Assembly (NCBI RefSeq): GCF_014650595.1
Contig: NZ_BMVG01000001.1
Span: 496,001 to 560,000, forward strand
Source: Streptomyces alanosinicus
GTDB lineage: Bacteria > Actinomycetota > Actinomycetes > Streptomycetales > Streptomycetaceae
DNA: 64,000 nt
Direction: 5' to 3'
Shown: positions 32,676 to 42,526 of the stretch, piece after piece
How the letters are laid out: the number at the start of each line of letters is the position of its first letter
How positions within the stretch are numbered: the first letter of the stretch is position 1
Position numbers and translations under genes: made by a program
Notes under the pieces: model-generated
Databases searched by the model: none
Seen by the model: the letters and a program-made list of their open reading frames with translations, nothing else
Told to the model about the DNA's origin: nothing

Positions 32676-34489
32676 TCCGCTTCGAGGATGTCAGCGTGAC
32701 CTACGACGGTGCGGCCGGACCCACCGTCCGGGGCGTGGACTTCGAGGTGCCGGAGGGCGAACTGGTGCTGCTCGTCGGCCCGTCCGGGGTCGGCAAGTCG
32801 ACCGTGCTCGGCGCGGTGAGCGGACTGGTGCCGCACTTCACCGGCGGCACCCTGCGCGGGCGCGTCACGGTGGCCGGCCGGGACACCCGCACCCACAAGC
32901 CGCGCGCACTCGCCGACGTGGTCGGCACGGTGGGCCAGGACCCGCTCGCCCACTTCGTGACGGACACGGTCGAGGACGAACTCGCCTACGGCATGGAGTC
33001 GTTGGGGCTCGCCCCGGAGGTGATGCGGCGCCGGGTCGAGGAGACCCTGGACCTGCTGGGCCTGGCCGGACTGCGCAGCCGCCCGGTCGCCGCTCTCTCC
33101 GGCGGACAGCGGCAGCGGGTCGCGATCGGCTCGGTCCTCACCCCGCACCCCCAGGTGCTGGTCCTGGACGAGCCGACCTCGGCACTGGACCCGGCCGCGG
33201 CGGAAGAGGTCCTGGCCGTGCTCCAGCGGCTCGTCCACGACCTCGGTACGACCGTCCTGCTGGCCGAGCACCGTCTGGAGCGGGTGATCCACTACGCCGA
33301 CCGGGTCGTCCTGCTCCCGGCCCCCGGCGCGCCCCCGATCGTCGGCACCCCCGCCGAGGTCATGGCGGTCTCCCCCGTCCACCCCCCGGTCGTGGCCCTG
33401 GGCCGCCTCGCCGGCTGGTCCCCCCTCCCCCTCACCGTCCGCGACGCCCGCCGCCAGGCCGCTCCACTGCGAGAACGGCTGGCCACGTCCACCGCGGGCA
33501 GCCATGCCGACACAGCTGCGGGCAGTCGTGCCGCTGGGGCGATGGGGGTCCCCCCGCTCGAGCGAAGCCGAGAGTGGGGGAGGGTGGGCGCGGCGGCACC
33601 CGGCGAGCGCCGGCAAGCGAACCCGCCTCCGCCCCGCACCGGCGCCAGGACCGGCACCGGCACCGGGCGCCGCTCCCTCTTCCGCCGCCGTAGCACCCTC
33701 TCCCCGGAAGCCCCGCAGGCCCCGCACCCCCCGCAGACAAACATCGCCGAGATCCACGCCCTCTCCGTCCGCCGCGCCACCATCGACGCCCTCCGCCACA
33801 TCGACCTCACCGTCACCCCCGGCGAGACCATCGCCCTCATGGGTCGCAACGGCGCCGGCAAGTCCACCCTCCTCTCCTGCCTCGTCGGCCTCGTCCCGCC
33901 CACCCGCGGCACCGTCCGCGTCGGCGGCGCGGAACCCCACCGCACCGCACCCCCCGACCTCGTCCGCCGCGTCGGCCTCGTCCCGCAGGACCCCCGTGAC
34001 CTGCTGTACGCCGACACCGTCGCCGAGGAGTGCGCCGCGGCCGACCGGGACGCCGGCGCGGCGCCGGGCACCTGCCGGGCGCTGGTGTCCGAGCTGCTGC
34101 CGGGGATCACCGATGACACACACCCCCGCGATCTGTCCGAGGGGCAGTGTCTGGCGCTCGCGCTGGCCGTCGTACTGACCGCCCGTCCGCCCCTCCTCCT
34201 GCTCGACGAGCCGACGCGTGGCCTGGACTACGCGGCGAAGGCCCGTCTGGTGACCGTGTTGCGCGGGCTCGCCGCCGAGGGGCATGCGATCGTGCTGGCC
34301 ACGCATGACGTGGAGCTGGCGGCCGAGCTCGCGCACCGGGTGGTGCTGCTCGCCGAGGGGGATGTCATCGCCGACGGCCCGACGGCGCAGATCGTCGTCT
34401 CCTCGCCGTCGTTCGCCCCGCAGGTGACGAAGATCCTCGCGCCGCAGCGGTGGCTCACCGTGACCGAGGTACGCGAGGCTCTCGCATGA
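32672..34489 (+). CDS. Fused ECF transporter ATPase (EcfA-EcfA')
   Basis: Two ABC ATPase domains in one chain of 605 residues. Domain 1 has Walker A GPSGVGKST, signature LSGGQRQRVAIG and Walker B VLVLDEPTSALD. Domain 2 has GRNGAGKST, the variant signature LSEGQCLALAL and LLLLDEPTRGLD. They are the paired motors of an ECF importer. The linker between them (about residues 270-350) is Arg- and Pro-rich and contains, in frame, a copy of a Streptomyces palindromic repeat at 33545. GTG start overlaps the EcfT stop, with AAGGAG upstream. Second-domain signature has Glu for Gly and Cys-Leu for the usual Arg-Gln, so the two sites may not be equal. Confidence 0.9.
   Translation: MIRFEDVSVTYDGAAGPTVRGVDFEVPEGELVLLVGPSGVGKSTVLGAVSGLVPHFTGGTLRGRVTVAGRDTRTHKPRALADVVGTVGQDPLAHFVTDTVEDELAYGMESLGLAPEVMRRRVEETLDLLGLAGLRSRPVAALSGGQRQRVAIGSVLTPHPQVLVLDEPTSALDPAAAEEVLAVLQRLVHDLGTTVLLAEHRLERVIHYADRVVLLPAPGAPPIVGTPAEVMAVSPVHPPVVALGRLAGWSPLPLTVRDARRQAAPLRERLATSTAGSHADTAAGSRAAGAMGVPPLERSREWGRVGAAAPGERRQANPPPPRTGARTGTGTGRRSLFRRRSTLSPEAPQAPHPPQTNIAEIHALSVRRATIDALRHIDLTVTPGETIALMGRNGAGKSTLLSCLVGLVPPTRGTVRVGGAEPHRTAPPDLVRRVGLVPQDPRDLLYADTVAEECAAADRDAGAAPGTCRALVSELLPGITDDTHPRDLSEGQCLALALAVVLTARPPLLLLDEPTRGLDYAAKARLVTVLRGLAAEGHAIVLATHDVELAAELAHRVVLLAEGDVIADGPTAQIVVSSPSFAPQVTKILAPQRWLTVTEVREALA
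33545..33585 (+). repeat. Palindromic repeat inserted in ecfA linker
   Basis: CCCCCCGCTC and GAGTGGGGG bracket a core AGCGAAGCCGA and can form a hairpin. The same core and flanks occur at 59375 inside another gene. It is translated in frame here (around GVPPLERSREWGRV) within the non-conserved linker. Confidence 0.7.
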
Positions 34490-35406
34490 GTACCCGGCAT
34501 CCGACGAGTGCCCGGCAGCCAAGCGGCCCGAAGGCGGCCCGGCTGCACGCCGTCCGGCTGCGGCCCCGCTCGCTCGCCGCCCTCGCGCTGGTCAGCGCGG
34601 TCGGCGTGATCGCGTTCGGCTGGCCCTTCCTCGCCCCGCCCACCTCGCAGCTGAGCGCGCACGCCCAGGACGCGCCCTGGCTCTTCGCGGGCCTGCTCGT
34701 CCTCCTGGTCGCGGTGGTGGCGGCGACGATCTCCGAGTCGGATCTCGGGCCGAAGGCCGTGGCCATGCTGGGCGTGCTGGCCGCGACGGGGGCCGCGCTG
34801 CGGCCGATCGGCGCGGGGACGGCCGGGATCGAGCCGATGTTCTTTCTGCTGGTGCTCAGCGGGCGGGTGCTCGGACCCGGCTTCGGCTTCACGCTGGGCT
34901 CGGTGACGATGTTCGCGTCCGCGCTGCTCACGGGCGGGGTCGGACCGTGGCTGCCGTTCCAGATGCTGGCGATGGGCTGGTTCACGATGGGGGCCGGGCT
35001 GCTGCCGGGCGCCGTCCGGCTGCGCGGGCGGGCGGAACTGCTGCTGCTCGCCGGCTACGGCTTTCTCGCGGCCTTCGCCTACGGCACGGTCATGAATCTG
35101 GCGGGCTGGCCCTTCATGGGCGCCGCCGCCTCGAACATCTCCTTCGACGCCCACGCCTCCGTCCCCGCCAATCTGGCCCGTTTCCTCGCCTACTGCCTGG
35201 CCACCTCGCTCGGCTGGGACCTGGGCCGGGCCGTCTGCACGGTGGTGCTGACCGTCTTCCTCGGCCCGGCGGTGCTGCGCGCGCTGCGCCGGGCCACCCG
35301 GCGGGCCGCGTTCGAGACCGCGGTCACATTCGGCCCCGAGGAGCGCTCACCGGACGGACAGGGCCGCTCACACAGCGGCACGGAGCCGGTGAAGCACCCC
35401 ACATGA
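34486..35406 (+). CDS. ECF transporter substrate-binding S component
   Basis: Integral membrane protein of 306 residues with six or seven hydrophobic segments, among them LFAGLLVLLVAVVAATI, GFTLGSVTMFASALLTGGVGPWLPFQ and LLLLAGYGFLAAFAYG. The layout and the Gly-rich GFGFTLGSVTMFASALLTGG segment fit ECF S components. It captures the substrate and topples within the membrane when coupled to EcfT and the ATPases. ATG overlaps the ATPase stop (ATGA). Last gene of the riboswitch-controlled operon, so cobalamin or a corrinoid precursor is the likely ligand. The family alone does not prove the ligand. Confidence 0.85.
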   Translation: MSTRHPTSARQPSGPKAARLHAVRLRPRSLAALALVSAVGVIAFGWPFLAPPTSQLSAHAQDAPWLFAGLLVLLVAVVAATISESDLGPKAVAMLGVLAATGAALRPIGAGTAGIEPMFFLLVLSGRVLGPGFGFTLGSVTMFASALLTGGVGPWLPFQMLAMGWFTMGAGLLPGAVRLRGRAELLLLAGYGFLAAFAYGTVMNLAGWPFMGAAASNISFDAHASVPANLARFLAYCLATSLGWDLGRAVCTVVLTVFLGPAVLRALRRATRRAAFETAVTFGPEERSPDGQGRSHSGTEPVKHPT

Positions 35407-35697
35407 GCCAGATCACCTACGATCCTGGGCAGTAGTGCGGAATGTCCGATACGCCCTTCAGTGCACCCCCACTGACCTGCGCATTGAGACCCACGCCACA
35501 GAGCGGATGTTTCCCGTCGATCCGGTCACAACTAGTAAAAGGGGTCATTGCGGACCGACTTCGGGCCTGCTTGTCTGGATGACGTCGCCAGGCGCCACGA
35601 GCCCTCCCGGGCCGCGGCGCCGACGTATGCGGCCACCGCGAAAACGGTGGTCACGCCATACGGGCGAACCCCCTGTCCCCGACGCAAGAGGTTCTCC

Positions 35698-36111
35698 GTG
35701 TCCGTCTCCTTCATCCGCCGCATCGCTTCCCCGAAGAAGGCCCTCACCGTCGCCGCCGTGGCCGCCGCCACCGCCGGCATGGCGCTCTCCGCGGCGCCCG
35801 CGCAGGCCGCCCCGGCCTCGGCCTCCTCCGCTCAGGCGATCGCGAAGAAGATGATCCCGGACGCCGCGCAGTTCAACGCGTTCAGCAAGATCGTCTCCCA
35901 TGAGAGCGGCTGGAACCCGTCCGCGACCAACAGCTCCTCCGGCGCCTACGGCCTGGTCCAGGCGCTGCCGGGCTCGAAGATGGCCTCCGCCGGCGCCGAC
36001 TGGAAGACCAACCCGGCCACCCAGATCAAGTGGGGCCTGGACTACATGAACTCCCGCTACGGCAGCCCGGTCAAGGCCTGGAGCTTCTGGCAGGCGAACG
36101 GCTGGTACTGA
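35698..36111 (+). CDS. Secreted transglycosylase-SLT-domain protein
   Basis: Small secreted protein of 137 residues. A signal peptide (FIRRIASPKKALTVAAVAAA to APAQA) is followed by a lytic-transglycosylase-like SLT fold. Its catalytic Glu is in SKIVSHESGWNPSATNSSSGAYGLVQALPGSKM (shown for position; Glu near residue 65), and WKTNPATQIKWGLDYMNSRYG closes the domain. Such proteins in Streptomyces cleave peptidoglycan in growth or germination. GTG start follows AGAGG. The upstream 290 bp (35407-35697) hold no gene; I looked for a ydaO-type c-di-AMP riboswitch there and did not see its conserved core. Confidence 0.85.
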   Translation: MSVSFIRRIASPKKALTVAAVAAATAGMALSAAPAQAAPASASSAQAIAKKMIPDAAQFNAFSKIVSHESGWNPSATNSSSGAYGLVQALPGSKMASAGADWKTNPATQIKWGLDYMNSRYGSPVKAWSFWQANGWY

Positions 36112-36140
36112 GCCGGCAGGCGGCACACACCGACGCTTCT

Positions 36141-36175
36141 GAAGGCGGCGGCCCGATCCCCGGGCCGCCGCCTTC
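36141..36175 (+). terminator. Hairpin terminator after SLT gene
   Basis: GAAGGCGGCGGCCCG and its complement CGGGCCGCCGCCTTC pair perfectly over 15 bases around ATCCC, 29 bp after the SLT stop. Confidence 0.75.
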
Positions 36176-36214
36176 GGCGTTCCCTCGCCTGCGCCCGCAT
36201 GGTCCACTGGGGCG

Positions 36215-36922
36215 ATGAGCACACCGGAGGGACCGCCGGCGCAGGCGCCGCCCGCAGGCGACCCGGAGCCGCGCGGGCTGCGGCTGGTGGTCGTGCTGCT
36301 GCTCCTGACCGTGGTGAGCGGGCTGATCGACGCCGTCGGCTATCTGGGCCTCGGCCGGGTCTTCACGGCCAACATGACCGGCAATGTCGTCGTCCTCGGT
36401 TTCGCGGCGGCCGGCGCCCCCGGTTTCTCCGTCCCGCACACGGCCACCTCGCTGGCCTGTTTCCTGCTCGGCGCGGTGGCGGGCGGCCGGCTGGCGGCGC
36501 GGGTCGGACGCAGCGGCTCCCGGCGCCGGCGGACCCGGCTGACGCTGGCCGCCGAGGCGGTCCTGGTCGGCGGCTCAGCGGTGGTGGCCTTCGTATGGCC
36601 GGACAGCAGCGGCACCCGCTACGCCCTGATCGCCCTGACGGCCTTCGCGATGGGTCTGCGCAACGCGACCGTCCGCAAGCTGGGCATCGCCGATCTCACC
36701 ACGACCGTGCTGACCATGACCCTGACCGGCCTGGCCGCCGAGTCCCGGCTCGGCGACGCCACCGGCCACCGCTCACCGCGCCGTACGGCCGCGGTGAGCG
36801 CGATGTTCGCCGGCGCCTGTCTGGGCGCGCTGCTGGTCCTCCACCACGGCCTGGGCATCCCGCTGCTGATCGCCGCGGCGGCCTCGGGCGTGCTGGCGGC
36901 GGTCACGTCCGGCAGGGAATGA
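36215..36922 (+). CDS. YoaK/DUF1275 family membrane protein
   Basis: Membrane protein of 235 residues with about six helices. The family signature is clear near the start: VVSGLIDAVGYLGLGRVFTANMTGN. The later NATVRKLGIADLTTTVLTMTLTGL segment is also typical of DUF1275. Function of the family is not established; some relatives are annotated as transporters. The gene stands alone between a terminator and the P450 gene. Confidence 0.85.
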   Translation: MSTPEGPPAQAPPAGDPEPRGLRLVVVLLLLTVVSGLIDAVGYLGLGRVFTANMTGNVVVLGFAAAGAPGFSVPHTATSLACFLLGAVAGGRLAARVGRSGSRRRRTRLTLAAEAVLVGGSAVVAFVWPDSSGTRYALIALTAFAMGLRNATVRKLGIADLTTTVLTMTLTGLAAESRLGDATGHRSPRRTAAVSAMFAGACLGALLVLHHGLGIPLLIAAAASGVLAAVTSGRE

Positions 36923-36964
36923 GCCGTACAGATCACGGACCTCGGGGCGCAGGTCCCGGATCCC

Positions 36965-36992
36965 GGATCCAGGAGCTCGGATCCAGGAGCTC
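36965..36992. repeat. Two 14-bp tandem repeats
   Basis: GGATCCAGGAGCTC occurs twice head to tail, preceded and followed by partial CGGATCCCGGATC units. It lies in the intergenic region between YoaK and the convergent P450 gene. Confidence 0.6.
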
Positions 36993-37065
36993 GGATCCCG
37001 GATCTCGGGGGAGGCAGGAACGGGGCGTTGGGGTAGGAGTGCTCCTGCCTCCCTCGGGATGGGCC

Positions 37066-37088
37066 GACCCGCCGGGTCGAGGCGGGTC
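37066..37088 (-). terminator. Hairpin overlapping the P450 stop
   Basis: GACCCGCC and GGCGGGTC pair perfectly around 7 bases and reach the last two bases of the P450 gene, so it is a likely terminator on the minus strand. Confidence 0.5.
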
Positions 37089-38322
37089 AGCCGGTGGTGA
37101 CCTGGAGTTCCTTGACCCCGTTGATCCAGGCCGAGCGCAGCCGACGCGGTGCGTCGGCCAGTCGCAGGCCGGGCATCGCGTCGGCGATCGCGCCGAAGAT
37201 CAGGTCGATCTCCAGGATCGCCAGGGACTTGCCGAGGCAGAAGTGCGGGCCGCCACCGCCGAAGCCCAGATGGGGATTGGGGTCACGGGTGATGTCGAAG
37301 GCGTCGGGGTCGTCGAAGACCTCGGGGTCGTGGTTGGCGGAGGCGTAGAACAGCCCGAGGCGCTCGCCCTTCCTGATCGGGACCCCGCCCAGTTCGGTGT
37401 CCTGGGTGGCCGTCCGCTGGAAGGCGTTGACCGGGGTCGCCCAGCGCACGATCTCCTCGGCCGCGGTGGCGGGCCGCTCCCGCCGGAACAGCTCCCACTG
37501 CCCGGGATGGGTGAGGAAGGCGTGCATCCCGTGGGTGATGGCGTTGCGGGTCGTCTCGTTCCCGGCCACGGCCAGCATCAGCACGAAGAAGCCGAACTCG
37601 TCGGAGTTGAGGTTGCCTTCGTCCTCCGCCGCGACGAGGGTCGTGACGATGTCATGGGCGGGGCACCGCTTCCGCTCGGCGGCCATGTTCATCGCGTAGG
37701 CGATGATCTCGGTGGCCGACTCCGCGCCGACCTCTTCGGTGATGGCGTACTCGGGATCGTCGTAGGCGATCATCTTGTTGGACCAGTCGAAGATCTTGGA
37801 CCGGTCCTCCTGCGGAACGCCGATCAGCTCGGCGATGGCCTGCAACGGCAGCTCGCAGGCGACCTCGGTGACGAAGTCGAAGGGCCCGGAACGCTCCCGC
37901 GCGGCCGAGACGATCGCCCGCGCCCGCGCCCGCAGCCGCTCCTCCAGGGCGCGGATGGAACGTGGCGTGAAGCCCCGCTGCACGATCTGCCGTACGCGCG
38001 TATGTTCCGGGGGATCCATGTTGAGCAGGATGAAGCGCTGCATGTCGATCGCGTCGCGCTCGATGTGCTCGTTGAAGCGGATGATCGCGGTGTTGAGGGT
38101 GGAGGAGAAGAGTTCCGGGTGCGTGGAGACGTACTTGACGTCCGTGTGCCGGGTCACGGCCCAGTAGCCGGCGTCGGCGAAGCCCGCGATGCCGTGCGGC
38201 TGCGGGATCCAGCGGACCGGTTCGGTGCGGCGCAGCTCGGCGAACTCGGGCAGGGGCACGCGGTGGTGCAGCAGATCGGGGTCGGTGAGGTCGAACCCGT
38301 CGGGCAGCGCGGGGCAGTGCAT
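37087..38322 (-). CDS. Cytochrome P450, CYP125-like (steroid C26-monooxygenase family)
   Basis: Heme monooxygenase of 411 residues. The I-helix motif is AVAGNETTRNAITHGM, the ExxR helix EEIVRWATPVNAFQRTA, and the heme-ligand loop HLGFGGGGPHFCLGKSLA. From memory it aligns along its length with mycobacterial CYP125, including the start (CPALPDGFDLTDPD), FILLNMDPPEHTR and LRSAWINGVKELQV. CYP125 oxidises the terminal methyl of the cholesterol side chain. I chose the ATG at 38322, which gives the family start and has GGGAG upstream; 38352 is an in-frame alternative. Divergent from a steroid-type thiolase, with KstR-like sites in between. True substrate in Streptomyces is unknown. Confidence 0.9.
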   Translation of the reverse strand: MHCPALPDGFDLTDPDLLHHRVPLPEFAELRRTEPVRWIPQPHGIAGFADAGYWAVTRHTDVKYVSTHPELFSSTLNTAIIRFNEHIERDAIDMQRFILLNMDPPEHTRVRQIVQRGFTPRSIRALEERLRARARAIVSAARERSGPFDFVTEVACELPLQAIAELIGVPQEDRSKIFDWSNKMIAYDDPEYAITEEVGAESATEIIAYAMNMAAERKRCPAHDIVTTLVAAEDEGNLNSDEFGFFVLMLAVAGNETTRNAITHGMHAFLTHPGQWELFRRERPATAAEEIVRWATPVNAFQRTATQDTELGGVPIRKGERLGLFYASANHDPEVFDDPDAFDITRDPNPHLGFGGGGPHFCLGKSLAILEIDLIFGAIADAMPGLRLADAPRRLRSAWINGVKELQVTTG

Positions 38323-38344
38323 CGGCGGCTCCCGTCCGTTCTGA

Positions 38345-40189
<1,845 letters not shown>

Positions 40190-40190
<1 letters not shown>

Positions 40191-40650
40191 CATCGGCGAC
40201 CGCCGCCTTCTTCTCGGCGGCTGACGCCTTGTCGGATTTCGACCATCGGCGCGGCCTTCTTCGCGGCCGGCGAGAGGGCCTCCTGACGGTCCATTTCGCG
40301 TACCGTCACATCGGTGGAGCCGAGCAGCCGGGGATTGGCCCGATATCCCAGTTCCCGGGCGACCGCCGGCTCGATGACGCCGTAGCGGCGGCGGTTGCGC
40401 ACGTCCGGATACTGTTTCCGGTCGCCGATGACCTCCCAGTCGTATCCGCGCTTCTTCATGCAGTCACGGGTCAGGAGATCCTGTGCGCTCCCGATCAGGT
40501 AGATGTCGTTGACCGACAGCTGATAGCGGTCGTAGGGCAGAAGCAGATCCCGGACTTCCTTCGTCGGCTCGGGCGCCGCCGCCAGCACGGCCTTCGGGTG
40601 CCGCTCGGACGTCGCCGCGCACCCGGTGGCCACAAGCAGCAGGGCGAGCG
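40190..40650 (-). pseudogene. Fragment of a lipoprotein gene
   Basis: Reads LLLVATGCAATSERHPKAVL (lipobox-like Cys), then DRYQLSVNDIYLIGSAQDLL, CMKKRGYDWEVIGDRKQYPD and ELGYRANPRLLG. These resemble a common Streptomyces lipoprotein family. A frame change occurs near 40240 (MVE, then SDKASAAEKKAAVADVT in the next frame), after which the sequence runs into the ArsR fragment. No start or signal peptide is intact. Confidence 0.6.
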
Positions 40651-40872
40651 CTTCGCCGTGTACGAGGCGCCCGTGCACGCGGTGCCGATGTCCCACAGGC
40701 CGACGTAGGGGCCGGTGTCGTTCCGCATGGAGCTGCCGCCGTTCTGGGCGAACGCCGAGGCGCTGCCGTCCCAGTACTTGTTGTTCAGCTCGATGTCGCT
40801 GCCGTAGAAGGTCGCGTGGCGCTGGCTGTAGTTCTCACCCTCGTAGAGATCGAGTCCCACAGCGGTGGCGCG
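40648..40872 (-). pseudogene. C-terminal fragment of a peptidase-inhibitor I36-like protein
   Basis: Reads LDLYEGENYSQRHATFYGSD, then GSASAFAQNGGSSMRNDTG and ACTGASYTAK, the beta/gamma-crystallin-like pattern of secreted I36-family inhibitors. No start codon, signal peptide or first half is found; upstream sequence is unrelated. It abuts the lipoprotein fragment in a different frame. Confidence 0.5.
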
Positions 40873-41084
40873 AGAAGCATCACAGCGGGGCATCGGCATG
40901 CCGTACGCCAGGCGGGCAGACGCACCTGCACAGGCAGCATTTAGCTGCACTGCGCAGCTGACCGCATACATCCAGTAACCGGGCGAACTGCCCCTATGGT
41001 CTATTTCGGCCCGTTTTCCCGGCAGCGCCGCCGCACGGACCCGGGCCGTGCCCCTGTCCCCGTCGAAAGGTAGGCGAGCCCGTC

Positions 41085-42461
41085 TTGGCAACCGCCGCAG
41101 CCGTCTCCCCGCACCCGAAGACCTCGCAGGCCGCACCGGCCCCCGCCGAGGTCACCGTCACCGACCCCGCGCTGGTCAAGCGCGCCGTGAAGGCGGCGGC
41201 GCTCGGCAACGCGATGGAGTGGTTCGACTTCGGCGTCTACAGCTATATCGCGGTCACCCTGGGCAAGGTCTTCTTCCCGTCGGGCAACCCGACCGCACAG
41301 CTGCTGTCGACGTTCGGGGCCTTCGCGGCGGCCTTCCTGGTCCGGCCGCTCGGCGGCATGGTCTTCGGGCCGCTCGGCGACCGCGTGGGCCGCCAGAAGG
41401 TGCTCGCCCTCACCATGATCATGATGGCGGCGGGCACGTTCGCCATCGGCCTGATCCCGTCGTACGCGACGATCGGCGTGGGCGCGCCGCTGCTGCTGCT
41501 CGCCGCGCGGCTGGTGCAGGGGTTCTCGACCGGCGGTGAGTACGCGGGCGCCTCGACCTTCATCGCCGAGTACGCGCCCGACAAGCGCCGTGGCTTCTTC
41601 GGCAGCTGGCTGGAGTTCGGCACGCTGGCGGGCTACATCGGCGGCGCGGGCCTGGTCACCCTGATGACGGCCCTGCTGTCCTCCGCCGACCTGGTGGCCT
41701 GGGGCTGGCGCGTTCCCTTCCTGATCGCGGGCCCGATGGGCATCATCGGTCTCTATCTGCGGATGCGCCTTGAGGAGACCCCGGCGTTCGCCGCCGAGGT
41801 GGAGAAGGCGGAGGCGGCCCGGCCGAGGACGGGGCTGCGCGAGATGGTGACGGGCCAGTGGAAGGCGCTGCTGCTGTGCATGGGCCTGGTGCTGGTCTTC
41901 AACGTCACCGACTACATGCTGCTGTCGTACATGCCGAGCTATCTCACCAGTGAGCTGAAGTACGACGAGACGCACGGGCTGCTGGTCGTGCTGGGCGTGA
42001 TGGCGCTGATGATGATCGTGCAGCCGTTCGCGGGCGCGCTGACCGACCGGATCGGCCGGCGCCCGGTGATCGCGGCGGGCTGCGCGGGCTTCCTCTTCCT
42101 CTCCGTCCCGGCGCTGCTGCTGATCCGCCAGGGCAGCCTGCTCGCTGTCGCGCTGGGCATGGGGGCGCTGGGGCTGCTGCTGGTGTGCTTCACGGCGGCC
42201 ATGCCGGCCGCGCTGCCCGCGCTCTTCCCGACGCGGGTCCGTTACGGCTCCCTGTCCATCGGCTTCAACGTGTCCGTGTCCCTCTTCGGCGGCACGACTC
42301 CGCTGGTCGTGACCGCGCTGATCGGGGCGACGGGGAACATGATGATGCCCGCGTACTACATGATGGCGGCGGCTGTGATCGGCGGGTTCGCCGTGTGGCG
42401 GATGTCGGAGTCGGCCGGGCGTCCGCTGCCGGGTTCCGCTCCGGCGGTGGAGGGCCGGTAG
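41085..42461 (+). CDS. MHS-family MFS transporter (ProP-like)
   Basis: Metabolite:H+ symporter of 458 residues with 12 helices. NAMEWFDFGVYSYIAVTLG is the characteristic first-helix motif of ProP-type proline/betaine carriers. Motif A follows in GPLGDRVGRQKVLAL, and RLVQGFSTGGEYAGASTFIAEYAPDKRRG and LYLRMRLEETPAF are family landmarks. The apparent start is a TTG at 41085 with AAAGG 14 bases upstream; no better ATG or GTG precedes the domain. Likely imports proline, glycine betaine or a related osmolyte. It stands alone and has no riboswitch or regulator nearby. Confidence 0.9.
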   Translation: MATAAAVSPHPKTSQAAPAPAEVTVTDPALVKRAVKAAALGNAMEWFDFGVYSYIAVTLGKVFFPSGNPTAQLLSTFGAFAAAFLVRPLGGMVFGPLGDRVGRQKVLALTMIMMAAGTFAIGLIPSYATIGVGAPLLLLAARLVQGFSTGGEYAGASTFIAEYAPDKRRGFFGSWLEFGTLAGYIGGAGLVTLMTALLSSADLVAWGWRVPFLIAGPMGIIGLYLRMRLEETPAFAAEVEKAEAARPRTGLREMVTGQWKALLLCMGLVLVFNVTDYMLLSYMPSYLTSELKYDETHGLLVVLGVMALMMIVQPFAGALTDRIGRRPVIAAGCAGFLFLSVPALLLIRQGSLLAVALGMGALGLLLVCFTAAMPAALPALFPTRVRYGSLSIGFNVSVSLFGGTTPLVVTALIGATGNMMMPAYYMMAAAVIGGFAVWRMSESAGRPLPGSAPAVEGR

Positions 42462-42526
42462 GCGCGGTGCCGTCGGCAGCCGGATTGACCGGAACCGATC
42501 AACACGGCGGTGCCGTCTGTAGGCCT

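Noticed and set aside
35407..35697. Possible c-di-AMP (ydaO) riboswitch in front of the SLT-domain gene
   Set aside because: Streptomyces wall-hydrolase genes often have one, but I could not find the conserved core segments here.
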